DNA from: DATJGR01 sp963812255
GTDB lineage: Bacteria > Pseudomonadota > Gammaproteobacteria > Pseudomonadales > Azotimanducaceae
NCBI GenBank assembly: GCA_963812255.1
Contig: CAWEUM010000005.1
Location: 558,001-622,000 of the forward strand
Direction: 5' to 3'
DNA length: 64,000 nt
Under the pieces are notes generated by a model, which was not told where the DNA came from, made no database searches, and worked only from the letters and a program-made list of their open reading frames with translations. The position numbers and the translations under genes are program-made. This document shows, one piece after another, positions 45,501 through 53,357 of this stretch (positions are counted from its first letter, which is position 1; the number at the start of each line of letters is the position of its first letter).

Positions 45501-45820
45501 GATTCGACGCCAACGATTTCGATCTGCGGCGCAGGGGGAATCAGGGCTCGCTGCGCGCCATGCGGTGTCGAATAGAAGCGCTGTCGCAGCGACGGGTAAC
45601 ACGCAATGGCTCGCTGCATCGCGTCTTCAACAGCAGCATCGGAAACGGTGCCACGAATGGCGAGCACACAGCTCAAATTGAGCACCGAGGCGTCGGCCTC
45701 GTATTGATCGAGAAACCAGAAGCGTTCCTGATTGGCCGACAGGCCAAGCGCCTGCTGATGCATACCGTTCGGAGCCGAAATGTTGGCGAACCGGTTGGTG
45801 AGTTTAGTAGCAGCAGCCAT
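42518..45820 (-). CDS. Single-module nonribosomal peptide synthetase (C-A-PCP)
   Basis: An 1100-residue NRPS module. Residues 25-450 are a condensation-type domain whose HHxxxDG motif is HPCVADA (151-157), so the catalytic second histidine is proline. The adenylation domain (465-970) is intact: IFTSGSTGRPKG (617-628), NQYGPSE (760-766), YKTGDTARYDADG, and PSGK with the A10 lysine (959). The hand-read specificity residues, about D-V-Q-F-I-A-Q-V-I, resemble proline-type codes, tentatively. The carrier has FFDLGGDSLSAV with Ser1016. The written end after residue 1078 is a frameshift artefact into the thioesterase. It sits 87 bases after wzt in the export operon. Confidence 0.9.
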   Translation of the reverse strand: MAAATKLTNRFANISAPNGMHQQALGLSANQERFWFLDQYEADASVLNLSCVLAIRGTVSDAAVEDAMQRAIACYPSLRQRFYSTPHGAQRALIPPAPQIEIVGVESADGEALRVTVDAWLAKPLDLRTGQSIAVALIRAPEARLLCINAHPCVADARTLRCVARVFVEALESHTGAKEALVAAFDSDTTCDASIDEDAAKAYWAARIGIDPAPLELPRRAARPQRKGYLAQQISLQLDRAVVTATQDLAQRLHTSFETVCLAAYLVTLRRWSQQDTLTVGRLVNGATPEVVGPSENLLPFRADFDTSRSFASFVHEVTSDLARDAAFEAFAFDRTAKLLQKSRDPSRHPVFQALFRHVDAPLMQHRTALWSVSETHDFDRLRTPFDQVLEVTQRGDSGAVRVLFDAALFDADAMRRFAKHFVNLLFAASGDAEADIDAISILDTGEIERQCNILNSFDIKTPTNTVLELFRAAAQATPRAPAVSFEDTTLSYQELDRHTDAMAAALCARGVARDVCVGVCFDRSIEMVATVLAVLKAGGAYVPMDPSYPADRLAMMAEDSRAPLVIAGSSTLAMARGSAPSHCQVIGYDELVDELGDLTDRVPPYTHDVDALAYVIFTSGSTGRPKGVAMPHRALANLIDWQLARETFRPGARVLQYSSLSFDVSFQELFSTWASGGHLHLIADDERRDPRRLLDALQLQRIERLFLPYVALRQMVEVAQATNRSPSALREVITAGEQLRVDDPLRAFFTSLAGASLDNQYGPSETHVITAQLLHGDPARWPDLPPIGTPIRNNQAFVFDKHRALLPEGAPGELYLAGANLAHGYIGRDDLTQERFLPHPFEQGAFVYKTGDTARYDADGAIEYLGRADNQVKVRGYRIEPGEVSSVLSRFPGVKQCLVTAVDDHSHGKRLVAYALVADASAFSNADLMEYARATLPQFMVPSALVVLETFPFTPSGKVDLRALPAPLALDDMHSGVRVAPETPTQSTLAKIWEQLLEVNDVGIRESFFDLGGDSLSAVQLFLAIERHFGLDLPLSLLVENPSIESLASVIDGGGQHELSGYRSLRIIQRGDATTTPLVHGARRRRQRGVVSRPRKESR

Positions 45821-45907
45821 CGTTGCGCAGCGTCCGCGTAGTCAGAGTTGAGTTTAACGTAGTCACACGAGTCTGCTGTTCAGGCCAATGTAACTGGGGC
45901 GTCGGAT

Positions 45908-47254
45908 TCAGATCCGCCGATGCAAACGATCGGTCGTCCCGTTGGCGGTGGAAGCCGACTCGGTACCCAGCATGTCCCATTCCAGCAGCGGCCGGACGAT
46001 GCCCGGCAGCGTGCCGCCGAAAGCGCCGCGCGAGCTGTCCTGAGCGAAGCTGTCGATCATGTGAAAACACAGCAAGCTGCGTTCGTAGCATTGGTCCACG
46101 TGGACCGGCTCCCACGCGGCGATGTAGGTTTCCAGCGTATAGGTGTCGATCTGCAGCAGGTTGCCGGGGATCCACATGCGCACGGTATGCCGACCGACGG
46201 ACCAGTCCTTCTTGAACAGCACCGGGTTGTGTGTATCCACGGCCGAAAACACCTGCGTGCCGTCGCCATTCTGAATCCCGTTGAGCACCAGGATGCCTTT
46301 GCCGGCCTCGAGCACGTCGATCTCGAATTCGACGCAGAAACGCTGCCGAACGTCGATGCAGTCGGTGATTTCACCGGTCTCGGTGCGCAACCGAACCGCC
46401 AACAGCTTGGCGATGTCACCGCCGGGGGCGGTGTCGTGAGTCCAACTTCGTTCGGCTGCCAAACCCAACCCCTCGCCCAGATACTCGGCGACGGTGTCCA
46501 CCGCAGTGCCGTCCTTCACGACACTGCCGTTGCGCAACCAGATCGCACGCGAGCACATGCTGGTGACGATTTGCGCCATGTGCGAGACGAACAGCACGGT
46601 GGAGCCGTTGCGCGCAACGTCCTGCATCTTGTCGAGACATTTCTTTCGGAAGCGTGCATCGCCCACTGCGAGCACTTCGTCGACGATCAGCACGTCGGGA
46701 TGCACATGTGCGGCAACGGAGAATGCCAATCTCACGCGCATCCCCGATGAATAGTGTTTCACCGGCGTATCGAGGAATTTCTGCACCTCGCTGAACTCGA
46801 CGATTTCGTCGAACCGCGCGCGTATCTCCGATTGGCGCATACCGAGAATCGAGCCGTTCAAAAAGATATTCTCGCGCCCCGTCAGTTCACCGTGAAAGCC
46901 GGTGCCCACTTCGAGCAACGAACCGGTGCGACCCCGCACCGTTGCCGAACCCTCCGTCGGTTCGGTGATCCGTGAAAGGATCTTCAAGAGCGTGCTTTTG
47001 CCGGACCCGTTGGAACCGATGATGCCGACTGCCTCACCCTGCTTGATCGTGAAAGAGACGTCGCGCAGCGCCCAGAACACCTCATCCAGATCTGCCGCCG
47101 CGGCGGCCCGGCCGCTCAGCAGACCCTTGATGCGCCGAAACGGTGCAATGGCAGCCCGCGCCACCTTTTCCTGCAACGTCATCTTCGAATTCTGGATGTG
47201 GCCGATGTGGTACTGCTTCGAAAGACCCTCAGCCTTTATCGCGATCTCGCTCAT
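45908..47254 (-). CDS. wzt: Polysaccharide ABC exporter ATP-binding protein Wzt
   Basis: A 448-residue ATPase of the O-antigen/teichoic acid exporter class. Walker A is GSNGSGKST (80-88), the signature is HYSSGMRVRLAFS and Walker B is VLIVDEVLAVGD. The extra 180 C-terminal residues (from about 265) form a Wzt-type beta-sandwich that in relatives binds the modified end of the glycan before export. The start at ATG 47254 is served by a duplicated ribosome site. It is paired with the permease gene just upstream. Confidence 0.93.
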   Translation of the reverse strand: MSEIAIKAEGLSKQYHIGHIQNSKMTLQEKVARAAIAPFRRIKGLLSGRAAAAADLDEVFWALRDVSFTIKQGEAVGIIGSNGSGKSTLLKILSRITEPTEGSATVRGRTGSLLEVGTGFHGELTGRENIFLNGSILGMRQSEIRARFDEIVEFSEVQKFLDTPVKHYSSGMRVRLAFSVAAHVHPDVLIVDEVLAVGDARFRKKCLDKMQDVARNGSTVLFVSHMAQIVTSMCSRAIWLRNGSVVKDGTAVDTVAEYLGEGLGLAAERSWTHDTAPGGDIAKLLAVRLRTETGEITDCIDVRQRFCVEFEIDVLEAGKGILVLNGIQNGDGTQVFSAVDTHNPVLFKKDWSVGRHTVRMWIPGNLLQIDTYTLETYIAAWEPVHVDQCYERSLLCFHMIDSFAQDSSRGAFGGTLPGIVRPLLEWDMLGTESASTANGTTDRLHRRI

Positions 47255-47278
47255 CTGGTTTCCCTACTGGTTTCCCTA
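47255..47278 (-). repeat. 12-base tandem duplication of the wzt ribosome binding site
   Basis: On the minus strand TAGGGAAACCAG occurs twice in a row, directly before the wzt ATG. The first copy contains the TAG stop of wzm, and the second supplies AGGG seven bases before the ATG. The space between the two genes is exactly this repeat. Confidence 0.85.
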
Positions 47279-48142
47279 CACGACGTCCGCGAACGTGCGT
47301 TCCATGCGTTTGAAATAGAAGGCACCGCCGACGAGCAAACACGTCGCGACGATGGACGACACAATGATGGACAGGCCCGGCGCGGTGTCGGTGCCGAGCA
47401 GTGCCCATCGAAAGCCCTCGATCACGCCCACCATCGGGTTCAGCGCATACACGGCGTGCCAGAACGGATCCGTGATCAAGCTCGCCGGGTACACCACCGG
47501 CGTGGCGAACATCCACGACTGCAGCAGGAACGGCACGGCATATTTCACGTCGCGGAACTGCACGTTCATTGCCGCAAGCACGAACGACACACCGAGCGCG
47601 GTGGCGATCACCAGCAACAGCAGCAGCGGCAACCAGACGACATTGGCCGTGGGCGCGACGCCGAAATACACCATCAGCGCCAGCAGAACCACGAACGCCA
47701 GAATGAAGTCAACGAAATTGGCCAAGGTCGCGGACAGCGGCATCGCCAGCCTCGGAAAATAGATTCGGGTCATGATGCTCGCACCACCCACGAGGCTGTT
47801 CGAAGCATTGCTGACGCTGCTGGAAAAGAACATCCACGGCACCAGCGCGGCGTAGGCGAAAATCGGATACGGCACGCCGTCCGACGGCATCTTCGCAACG
47901 CGTCCGAATACAATGCTGAAGATCACCATCGTGATGAACGGCTGCAGAATCGCCCACAGCGCACCAAAAATGGTTTGTTTGTAGCGCACCTGGATGTCGC
48001 GCCACGCGAGGAAGCCGACAACCTCGCGATACGCCCACAACTCCTTCAACGACAGCGCAGCCCACCCCCGGTTGGAGCGGATGTGGACCAGCGATATCGC
48101 CTGATCTTGCGCCTGATCCTGCGTGAGTGGCGTCGCGTCCAT
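47276..48142 (-). CDS. wzm: Polysaccharide ABC exporter permease Wzm
   Basis: A 288-residue inner-membrane permease of the ABC-2 type with six predicted helices. Typical pieces are ELWAYREVVGFLAWRDIQVR (cytoplasmic helix before the first span), YKQTIFGALWAILQPFITMV, and LNPMVGVIEGFRWALLG near the end. The frame is open upstream, but ATG 48142 overlaps the RmlC-like stop by one base (TGATG) and starts before the first helix. With Wzt it moves a lipid-linked polysaccharide across the inner membrane. Confidence 0.92.
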   Translation of the reverse strand: MDATPLTQDQAQDQAISLVHIRSNRGWAALSLKELWAYREVVGFLAWRDIQVRYKQTIFGALWAILQPFITMVIFSIVFGRVAKMPSDGVPYPIFAYAALVPWMFFSSSVSNASNSLVGGASIMTRIYFPRLAMPLSATLANFVDFILAFVVLLALMVYFGVAPTANVVWLPLLLLLVIATALGVSFVLAAMNVQFRDVKYAVPFLLQSWMFATPVVYPASLITDPFWHAVYALNPMVGVIEGFRWALLGTDTAPGLSIIVSSIVATCLLVGGAFYFKRMERTFADVV

Positions 48143-48684
48143 CAGTTCTTGCTCTCGGGTTTGAAATCGTCCCAGTTCGCGTCGCGCTCCGAGATCGCGG
48201 TGACCGGTATCGGCCACTCGATGCCAAACGCGGGATCGTCCCACCGGGCGCCGCGCGCCGCGCCGGGCTCGAAGAAATTCGACATGAAATAAAGCACTTC
48301 CGTGTTGTCCTCGAGTGTCTGAAATCCGTGTGCAAAGCCCTCCGGCACGTACAGCATCTGCCCACTGTCAGCGCTCAACGTGACGCCCAGCGACTGCATG
48401 TGTGTTTTCGAGTTCTCGCGCAGGTCGACGAAGGCATCGAAAATCGCGCCACGCGTACAGCGCAACAGCTTGGCTTCCTCGTGCGGCGCAATCTGATAGT
48501 GCATGCCTCTCAACGTTCCCTTCCTCACATTGTGCGACACGTTCACCTGCGCAATCCGTGCGAACAGTCCATGTGCCTCGAATTCCTGCGCGCACCACGC
48601 GCGCGCGAAGAATCCACGTTCATCGCGGTGTTGCTCGAGCTCGATCAGATAGGCGCCCGACAACGCCGTCTCGGTAAACTTCAC
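48142..48684 (-). CDS. RmlC-like dTDP-4-dehydrorhamnose 3,5-epimerase family protein
   Basis: A 180-residue cupin of the RmlC family that epimerises 4-keto nucleotide sugars. It has RDERGFFARAW, GTLRGMHYQ with the catalytic base His62, and YVPEGFAHGFQTLEDNTEVL with Tyr132. GTG 48684 is chosen because AGGAG lies ten bases upstream; a TTG at 48708 is less likely. No RmlA, RmlB or RmlD partner is in the window, so the substrate may be another 4-keto sugar, perhaps the one made by the neighbouring SDR enzyme. Confidence 0.9.
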   Translation of the reverse strand: MKFTETALSGAYLIELEQHRDERGFFARAWCAQEFEAHGLFARIAQVNVSHNVRKGTLRGMHYQIAPHEEAKLLRCTRGAIFDAFVDLRENSKTHMQSLGVTLSADSGQMLYVPEGFAHGFQTLEDNTEVLYFMSNFFEPGAARGARWDDPAFGIEWPIPVTAISERDANWDDFKPESKN

Positions 48685-48716
48685 GCGCCGAGCGCTCCTG
48701 CGCCACAACGCATCTG

Positions 48717-49811
48717 TCAGTATCCGGCCGCGCTTCGCAACAGCTCTGCGTCATGCGCCTTCGTCCATTCCAGTTGCTCATTCAACGCGCCCGATTCTCT
48801 CAGGCCGGTGAGGACGCGCAGGCGAATGAGATTCGACGTTCTGAACTCGGCGTCGGAGAACGTCATGCCTCGCAAGCCGCGAACCAGATCGACCACCGTG
48901 TCATCGAGCGAGTACGCCGGCAGGAACGCAGGAGCGAGTTCACCATACAGACTGAAATCGACCTGATACGAACGCTTATCCGGTGCAGCGTTTTCGTTGA
49001 TGTCGATTTGCGTGCCCGGCAAATGCTCAGCGACTGCTCGCGCGAGATCTTTCACCTGATAGTTGATGTCGTTGCGGCCGACGTTGATCGCCAGGAATGT
49101 GCGCGCCGGCGTGCGTGGACGCTGCAGCGCCCAGTGAATCGCGCGTGCCATATCGCGCGTATCGATCAGCGGCCGCCACGGCGTGCCGTCGCTGAGAATC
49201 TGGATCCGGCCAGTCGCCAGCGCGCTGGCGACGAAATCGTTGAGCACGAGGTCGAGACGCAGCCTGTCGCTCATTCCGCAAGCGGTCGGAAACCGTAATG
49301 CGGTTGCTTGGAAATTGGCATCGGTCAGACGTTCGAGTTCAACCTCGGTCTCGATTTTGGAACGCGCGTAGGCTGTCAGCGGGTTCAACCCGTCAGCTTC
49401 TCTACGCGGCGCGCCCTCAGCCTGGCCGTATACGCTACAGCTCGACGCGAACACGAACGCACGCACGCCGGCTTCCTTTGCGAGACGGGCGAGGCGAATT
49501 CCCGCGCGAAAGTTGATTGCATCGGTAGCGCGTTCGTACACGTTGCCCATCGGATCGTTGGAAATAGCGGCGAGATTCACCACCGCATCCACGCCGGAAA
49601 GCAGGTCGGAGTCGATGCGGCGAATATCGATGAAGTGTTGCGTATCGAGTTCGCGTTCCGGCAGCGTCTTCGCGCCAGTCAAACAATGTGCGAAGAAGCC
49701 GACGTCGGCGCCAATCAGGCGCGCGCCGGGATAATGCTCTCGTAGTTGCCGGACCACGGCGGGCCCGACATAGCCCATGTTGCCGACGATGAGAATTCGA
49801 TTCGGAACCAT
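48717..49811 (-). CDS. NAD-dependent sugar epimerase/dehydratase (extended SDR)
   Basis: A 364-residue extended short-chain dehydrogenase. The NAD site is ILIVGNMGYVGPAVVRQLRE, then VDAVVNLAAISNDPMGNVYE, the catalytic SSCSVYG serine and the YARSK Tyr/Lys pair, and RFPTACGMSDRLRLDLVLND for substrate. ATG 49811 follows GAGG; the frame extends upstream. It acts on nucleotide sugars, most likely upstream of the RmlC-like enzyme encoded 32 bases further on. Confidence 0.9.
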   Translation of the reverse strand: MVPNRILIVGNMGYVGPAVVRQLREHYPGARLIGADVGFFAHCLTGAKTLPERELDTQHFIDIRRIDSDLLSGVDAVVNLAAISNDPMGNVYERATDAINFRAGIRLARLAKEAGVRAFVFASSCSVYGQAEGAPRREADGLNPLTAYARSKIETEVELERLTDANFQATALRFPTACGMSDRLRLDLVLNDFVASALATGRIQILSDGTPWRPLIDTRDMARAIHWALQRPRTPARTFLAINVGRNDINYQVKDLARAVAEHLPGTQIDINENAAPDKRSYQVDFSLYGELAPAFLPAYSLDDTVVDLVRGLRGMTFSDAEFRTSNLIRLRVLTGLRESGALNEQLEWTKAHDAELLRSAAGY

Positions 49812-49866
49812 GATGACCTCTACAGACTCCGTGCTCGCAAGGCGACCAAAGCGATCCCCCACATGG

Positions 49867-50823
49867 TTAGTCGCCGCCCTTGTTGATGCTGAGGATGGCG
49901 CGTTCGATGGTCGAGCGTCTTGCCTTTGGCGGCGTCAGCACTCTGACCTCCTTTTCTTTAGTTTCGGGCTCAGTCGCTTCGTCGCGTGGTACCGAGTCAA
50001 CCCCGATGGGCGCGAAGCTGAGTTCTTTGTCCCTGATGACCTGCTCGATGATGCGCAGCGGAATCACCCTGAGCTCTTCCGCGTATCCGTACACCAATGC
50101 GGTGTCGCAGATCAGATTGATGAGCCGCGGTACACCGCCCGATGCTATCCAGATGGCCTCGTAAACGCCGTCTTCGAACACGTCATCGATCGCACCGGCC
50201 ACCTTCAATCGGTGCTGAATGTATTGCGCGGTGACATCCGGGCTCGGCAGCGGACCCAGGAAGTAGTCGTACGAGACGCGCTGCGCAAACTGTTTGAGTT
50301 CCGGACGGTGCAATACATCCCACAACTCGGGCTGACCGATCAGAATCGTCTGCAGCACCATGCCGCGCTCGGTGTTCACATTCGACAGCATGCGCAACTG
50401 CTCGAGATATTTAGGCCCGAGGTGCTGCGCTTCGTCGATGATCAACGTAACGGGCCGGCCCTTGTGGAATTGATCAACCAGGTAACGCACGAACGCATCG
50501 TACAGTTCGACCTTGCTCTTGCCGCGGTAGTCGAGATCGAACGCCAGCAGGATCCATTGAATGAATTCTTCGAACGTTTCGCAGGTGGTGTTGCTGACCA
50601 AACCCACTTCGACGTTGCTGCCGACCTTCTGCAGCAGCCGCCGCACCAATGTGGTCTTGCCCGCGCCGACTTCGCCAGTCACCACGCAAAAGCCGGCGCG
50701 TGCCATGAACGCATATTCCAGCAACGCGAGCGCGCGCTGGTGCTGCGGCGTCATGAACAACATGTCGGGATCCGGTACCGCCAGAAAAGGCGGTCGCTGT
50801 AACCCGTAGAAGGACTCGTACAT
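49867..50823 (-). CDS. ExeA-like AAA ATPase of XrtA-type EPS loci
   Basis: A 318-residue cytoplasmic ATPase resembling the putative secretion ATPase family found with XrtA polysaccharide genes (TIGR03015-like). It has YGLQRPPFLAVPDPDMLFMT at the start, Walker A GEVGAGKT (50-57), Walker B TLIIDEAQHLGP and a C-terminal sensor region ASGGVPRLINLICDTALV. A charged tail of about 50 residues follows. The start follows GAGAGG. Its role in polysaccharide export is inferred from constant co-occurrence, not known chemistry. Confidence 0.9.
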   Translation of the reverse strand: MYESFYGLQRPPFLAVPDPDMLFMTPQHQRALALLEYAFMARAGFCVVTGEVGAGKTTLVRRLLQKVGSNVEVGLVSNTTCETFEEFIQWILLAFDLDYRGKSKVELYDAFVRYLVDQFHKGRPVTLIIDEAQHLGPKYLEQLRMLSNVNTERGMVLQTILIGQPELWDVLHRPELKQFAQRVSYDYFLGPLPSPDVTAQYIQHRLKVAGAIDDVFEDGVYEAIWIASGGVPRLINLICDTALVYGYAEELRVIPLRIIEQVIRDKELSFAPIGVDSVPRDEATEPETKEKEVRVLTPPKARRSTIERAILSINKGGD

Positions 50824-50840
50824 CTCGAACCTCTCAGGTA

Positions 50841-51689
50841 CTACGACCGCTCGGGCGTGCCGTGATAGTAGTACCCCTCGAATTTTAGCTTCTTGTCCGA
50901 CGATTGATTGAGCACCGTGCCCAATATCGTGAAGTCCTTCAGCAACTCCGCCGAGTCTCGAAGTGCATCGACGGTGGTTTCACCTTCACGCACGATGAGG
51001 AGGATACCGTCCAGATACGGCGCCAACGCGACAACGTCGTCCCCCAACCGCACCGGCGGCAGATCGACCACGACAATGCACTTTTCACGCCGGCGGAGTT
51101 GTTCGATGAGCTGACGCATCTTGTCGGAGCTCAGCAGTTCGGGCACCGCAACGTGGGATTCTTCGTGACGCCCGGGAACGACGAACAGATTCTCCACGTT
51201 GGTCCGAAGGATGACGTCTTCGAACTCCACATCCGACGACAGATGGTCGATGAGCCCTGCCGCCGCACGGATACCGAGATCATCCGCCACGGAGGGCTTT
51301 CTCAGATCCGCGTCGATGAGCACGACCTTGTAGCTGCCCTCGCGTGCAATGCTGATGGCGAGGTTGATCGACGTCAGGGTCTTGCCGTCCTTCGGGCCGG
51401 GACTCGTGATGCCTACCACACTGTGGCCCCGAGTTTTCAGCGCCTGAATGACGCGCGTTCGTAGCAACCGGTAGCGATCGGAGAATGCCGGGTCCTCTTT
51501 GCCGCGACCAGACAGAATGTGCCGCGCGTGCAGATGTACCGGCGAAAGCAGCGTTGCCTTCTTCGGTTCGATGTCGCTGTCGGCCACCGGCCCGTCGGAC
51601 CTCGTGGGGCGCACCCAGTCGCGCACGCTGCGCTTTTCGCTCTGCGCGCGTTCCAACGCCTTGCTGATGTGATCGATTGGTTGTTCCAC
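50841..51689 (-). CDS. CpsD/CapB-type tyrosine autokinase
   Basis: A 282-residue BY-kinase, the cytoplasmic partner of the chain-length protein encoded just before it. Walker A is SPGPKDGKT (96-104), Walker A' is VVLIDADLRKP and Walker B is CIVVVDLPPV. A short tyrosine cluster near the C-terminus (FEGYYYHG) could be the phosphorylation site. The GTG start at 51689 follows GAGG and lies two bases after the Wzc stop. In related systems its phosphorylation cycle controls polymer length and export. Confidence 0.92.
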   Translation of the reverse strand: MEQPIDHISKALERAQSEKRSVRDWVRPTRSDGPVADSDIEPKKATLLSPVHLHARHILSGRGKEDPAFSDRYRLLRTRVIQALKTRGHSVVGITSPGPKDGKTLTSINLAISIAREGSYKVVLIDADLRKPSVADDLGIRAAAGLIDHLSSDVEFEDVILRTNVENLFVVPGRHEESHVAVPELLSSDKMRQLIEQLRRREKCIVVVDLPPVRLGDDVVALAPYLDGILLIVREGETTVDALRDSAELLKDFTILGTVLNQSSDKKLKFEGYYYHGTPERS

Positions 51690-51691
51690 GC

Positions 51692-53329
51692 TTACGACCT
51701 CACCATGTGTGGCGCGGCCGCCATGGCCTGCATCTGTGGAATGACTGCCAGCGGCGGGATGCCTAGAATCTCCGAAATCATTCGCGCGCTACGGATGGTC
51801 TTGTCCTGATACTCGACGACCGTTACCGAGCCGAGTCCGGCGATGAAGGCGAACAATCCACCCAGCAACAGCAGACCAATGCGGTTCGGACTATCGGGCA
51901 ACGTCGGCAAACTCGGGCGGCTCGACAATACGAATCGCTGGGCGTTGCCACCGGATTCGAGTTGCTGGGCGAGCTTCGCTTCACTCTGCTTGCCGATGAG
52001 GTCCTGATATTTCCGTTGCGCGTTCTCGTAGTCCCTGCTCAAAGACTTGTAGTCGCGCTCCACCACCGGCGTCTGGAACAGGCGCTCCTCATACTCCTTC
52101 AGCTTGCTGTTGAGCATGTCGAGCTTGCTGCGTTCGTCTTTCAGATCGGCGGTGGATGCATCGAGTTGCGTTTTCAACGTCACGTAACGCGGGTTGTCAG
52201 GTGGCGGTGCCAGCGAGCTGTGTTTGTTCGCGCCTTGTACCAGCGCACTTTGAAAGCCCCGCTCGACCGCTGCCACGGCTTTTTCGAGCTTCGTCACCTC
52301 GGGATGACCCTCAGAGTACTTCTGCCGCGCCTGCCGCAGTTGCTCCTGCAGTTTGGTCAACTCCTCCATCAGCTCGTCGGTGCGTGCACTGGCGCCCGTC
52401 TGGTTCGCCAGAGCGCGAATTTCGCGCGTCAGCCGGATCATGTCGGGATGCTGCGCGGAGTAGCGCGCGGAATCCCGCAGATATTCCGCGGTCAACGCGC
52501 TCAAACGGTCCGACGCGCTGAGGATCGTCTTGCCGGCATCATCGGTCACTTCCTTGTAGGCCGGTGTCAACGACAGTTCGGCCTGCGTGGAATCAATGCG
52601 CTCATTGAGTGTTCGAATCGTTTCCTGGCTCGTCTGAATATCCTGTTCCGTTTTTTCGTACAGCCGCAGATTCATATCCATCATCTCGGGAAGCTGACGC
52701 ATCTCCTTCTGCTTGAACGCGGCGAGACTCTTCTCCCGCGCGGTCAGATCCTCGCGCAGTTTGGCAGCCTGGTCGCCAAGGAACGTCGACACGTCGGCGG
52801 CCTGCTCTTCGCGCTCCGCTTTGTGCTCGCGCAGGTACCACTCCGCGAGTTCGGTCGCCACGGCCTGCGCCTTCTCGGGTGTGTTGGCGCTGTACGCAAC
52901 GGTAAACGCGATGGTCGCGACGCGCTGACCGGTCTGATCCGGACTGCTCGCCTGTACGTCGACCATTTCGATTTCGATGTTCTTGGCAACGTCGCGCGCC
53001 GCTTCACCGGGATCGGATTTGCGTTCTTTGGAATAAAGATCGAACTGTTTTGCCAGCCGCAACAGATTTTCCCGCGTGGTGATCTTCTGGCGCAGTTGCT
53101 CGATCTGCTCCTGCACGTAACCGGTCACGGTGGTTTCGACGACATTCGACGGGATGTTCTGACGCTCGATGAGGATCGTTGCTTCGGAGCGGTAGACCGG
53201 CGGCAGCAACATTGCCAGCGCGGCGACTGCCAGAAACACGGCCGCGAACGGCCAAATGAACCAGTAGCGCCGACGCCACAGAATGGCCCAGTAGTCGCCC
53301 AGTTCCATCACGTCCCGAGTGTCGCTCAT
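51692..53329 (-). CDS. Wzc/GNVR-type chain-length determinant (XrtA-type)
   Basis: A 545-residue inner-membrane protein with two transmembrane helices. The first is FIWPFAAVFLAVAALAMLLP, followed by periplasmic coiled coils of about 400 residues (rich in Q, E and K, for example QLRQARQKYSEGHPEVTKLE). The second is IGLLLLGGLFAFIAGLGSVT. The GNVR-like region is VVERDYKSLSRDYENAQRKY. It lacks the fused kinase of Wzc, which is the separate CpsD gene here, as in XrtA systems. It is probably oligomeric and sets chain length. Confidence 0.92.
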   Translation of the reverse strand: MSDTRDVMELGDYWAILWRRRYWFIWPFAAVFLAVAALAMLLPPVYRSEATILIERQNIPSNVVETTVTGYVQEQIEQLRQKITTRENLLRLAKQFDLYSKERKSDPGEAARDVAKNIEIEMVDVQASSPDQTGQRVATIAFTVAYSANTPEKAQAVATELAEWYLREHKAEREEQAADVSTFLGDQAAKLREDLTAREKSLAAFKQKEMRQLPEMMDMNLRLYEKTEQDIQTSQETIRTLNERIDSTQAELSLTPAYKEVTDDAGKTILSASDRLSALTAEYLRDSARYSAQHPDMIRLTREIRALANQTGASARTDELMEELTKLQEQLRQARQKYSEGHPEVTKLEKAVAAVERGFQSALVQGANKHSSLAPPPDNPRYVTLKTQLDASTADLKDERSKLDMLNSKLKEYEERLFQTPVVERDYKSLSRDYENAQRKYQDLIGKQSEAKLAQQLESGGNAQRFVLSSRPSLPTLPDSPNRIGLLLLGGLFAFIAGLGSVTVVEYQDKTIRSARMISEILGIPPLAVIPQMQAMAAAPHMVRS

Positions 53330-53357
53330 CTCGATACTGCCCTCGCTGACACTTCTT

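Noticed and set aside
44999..45841. A 280-codon frame antisense to the NRPS condensation domain
   Set aside because: It is a shadow of the condensation domain, with no homology-like pattern and no ribosome site.
47198..48292. A 364-codon frame antisense to wzm
   Set aside because: Its translation is rich in H, R and Q, as expected opposite hydrophobic helices.
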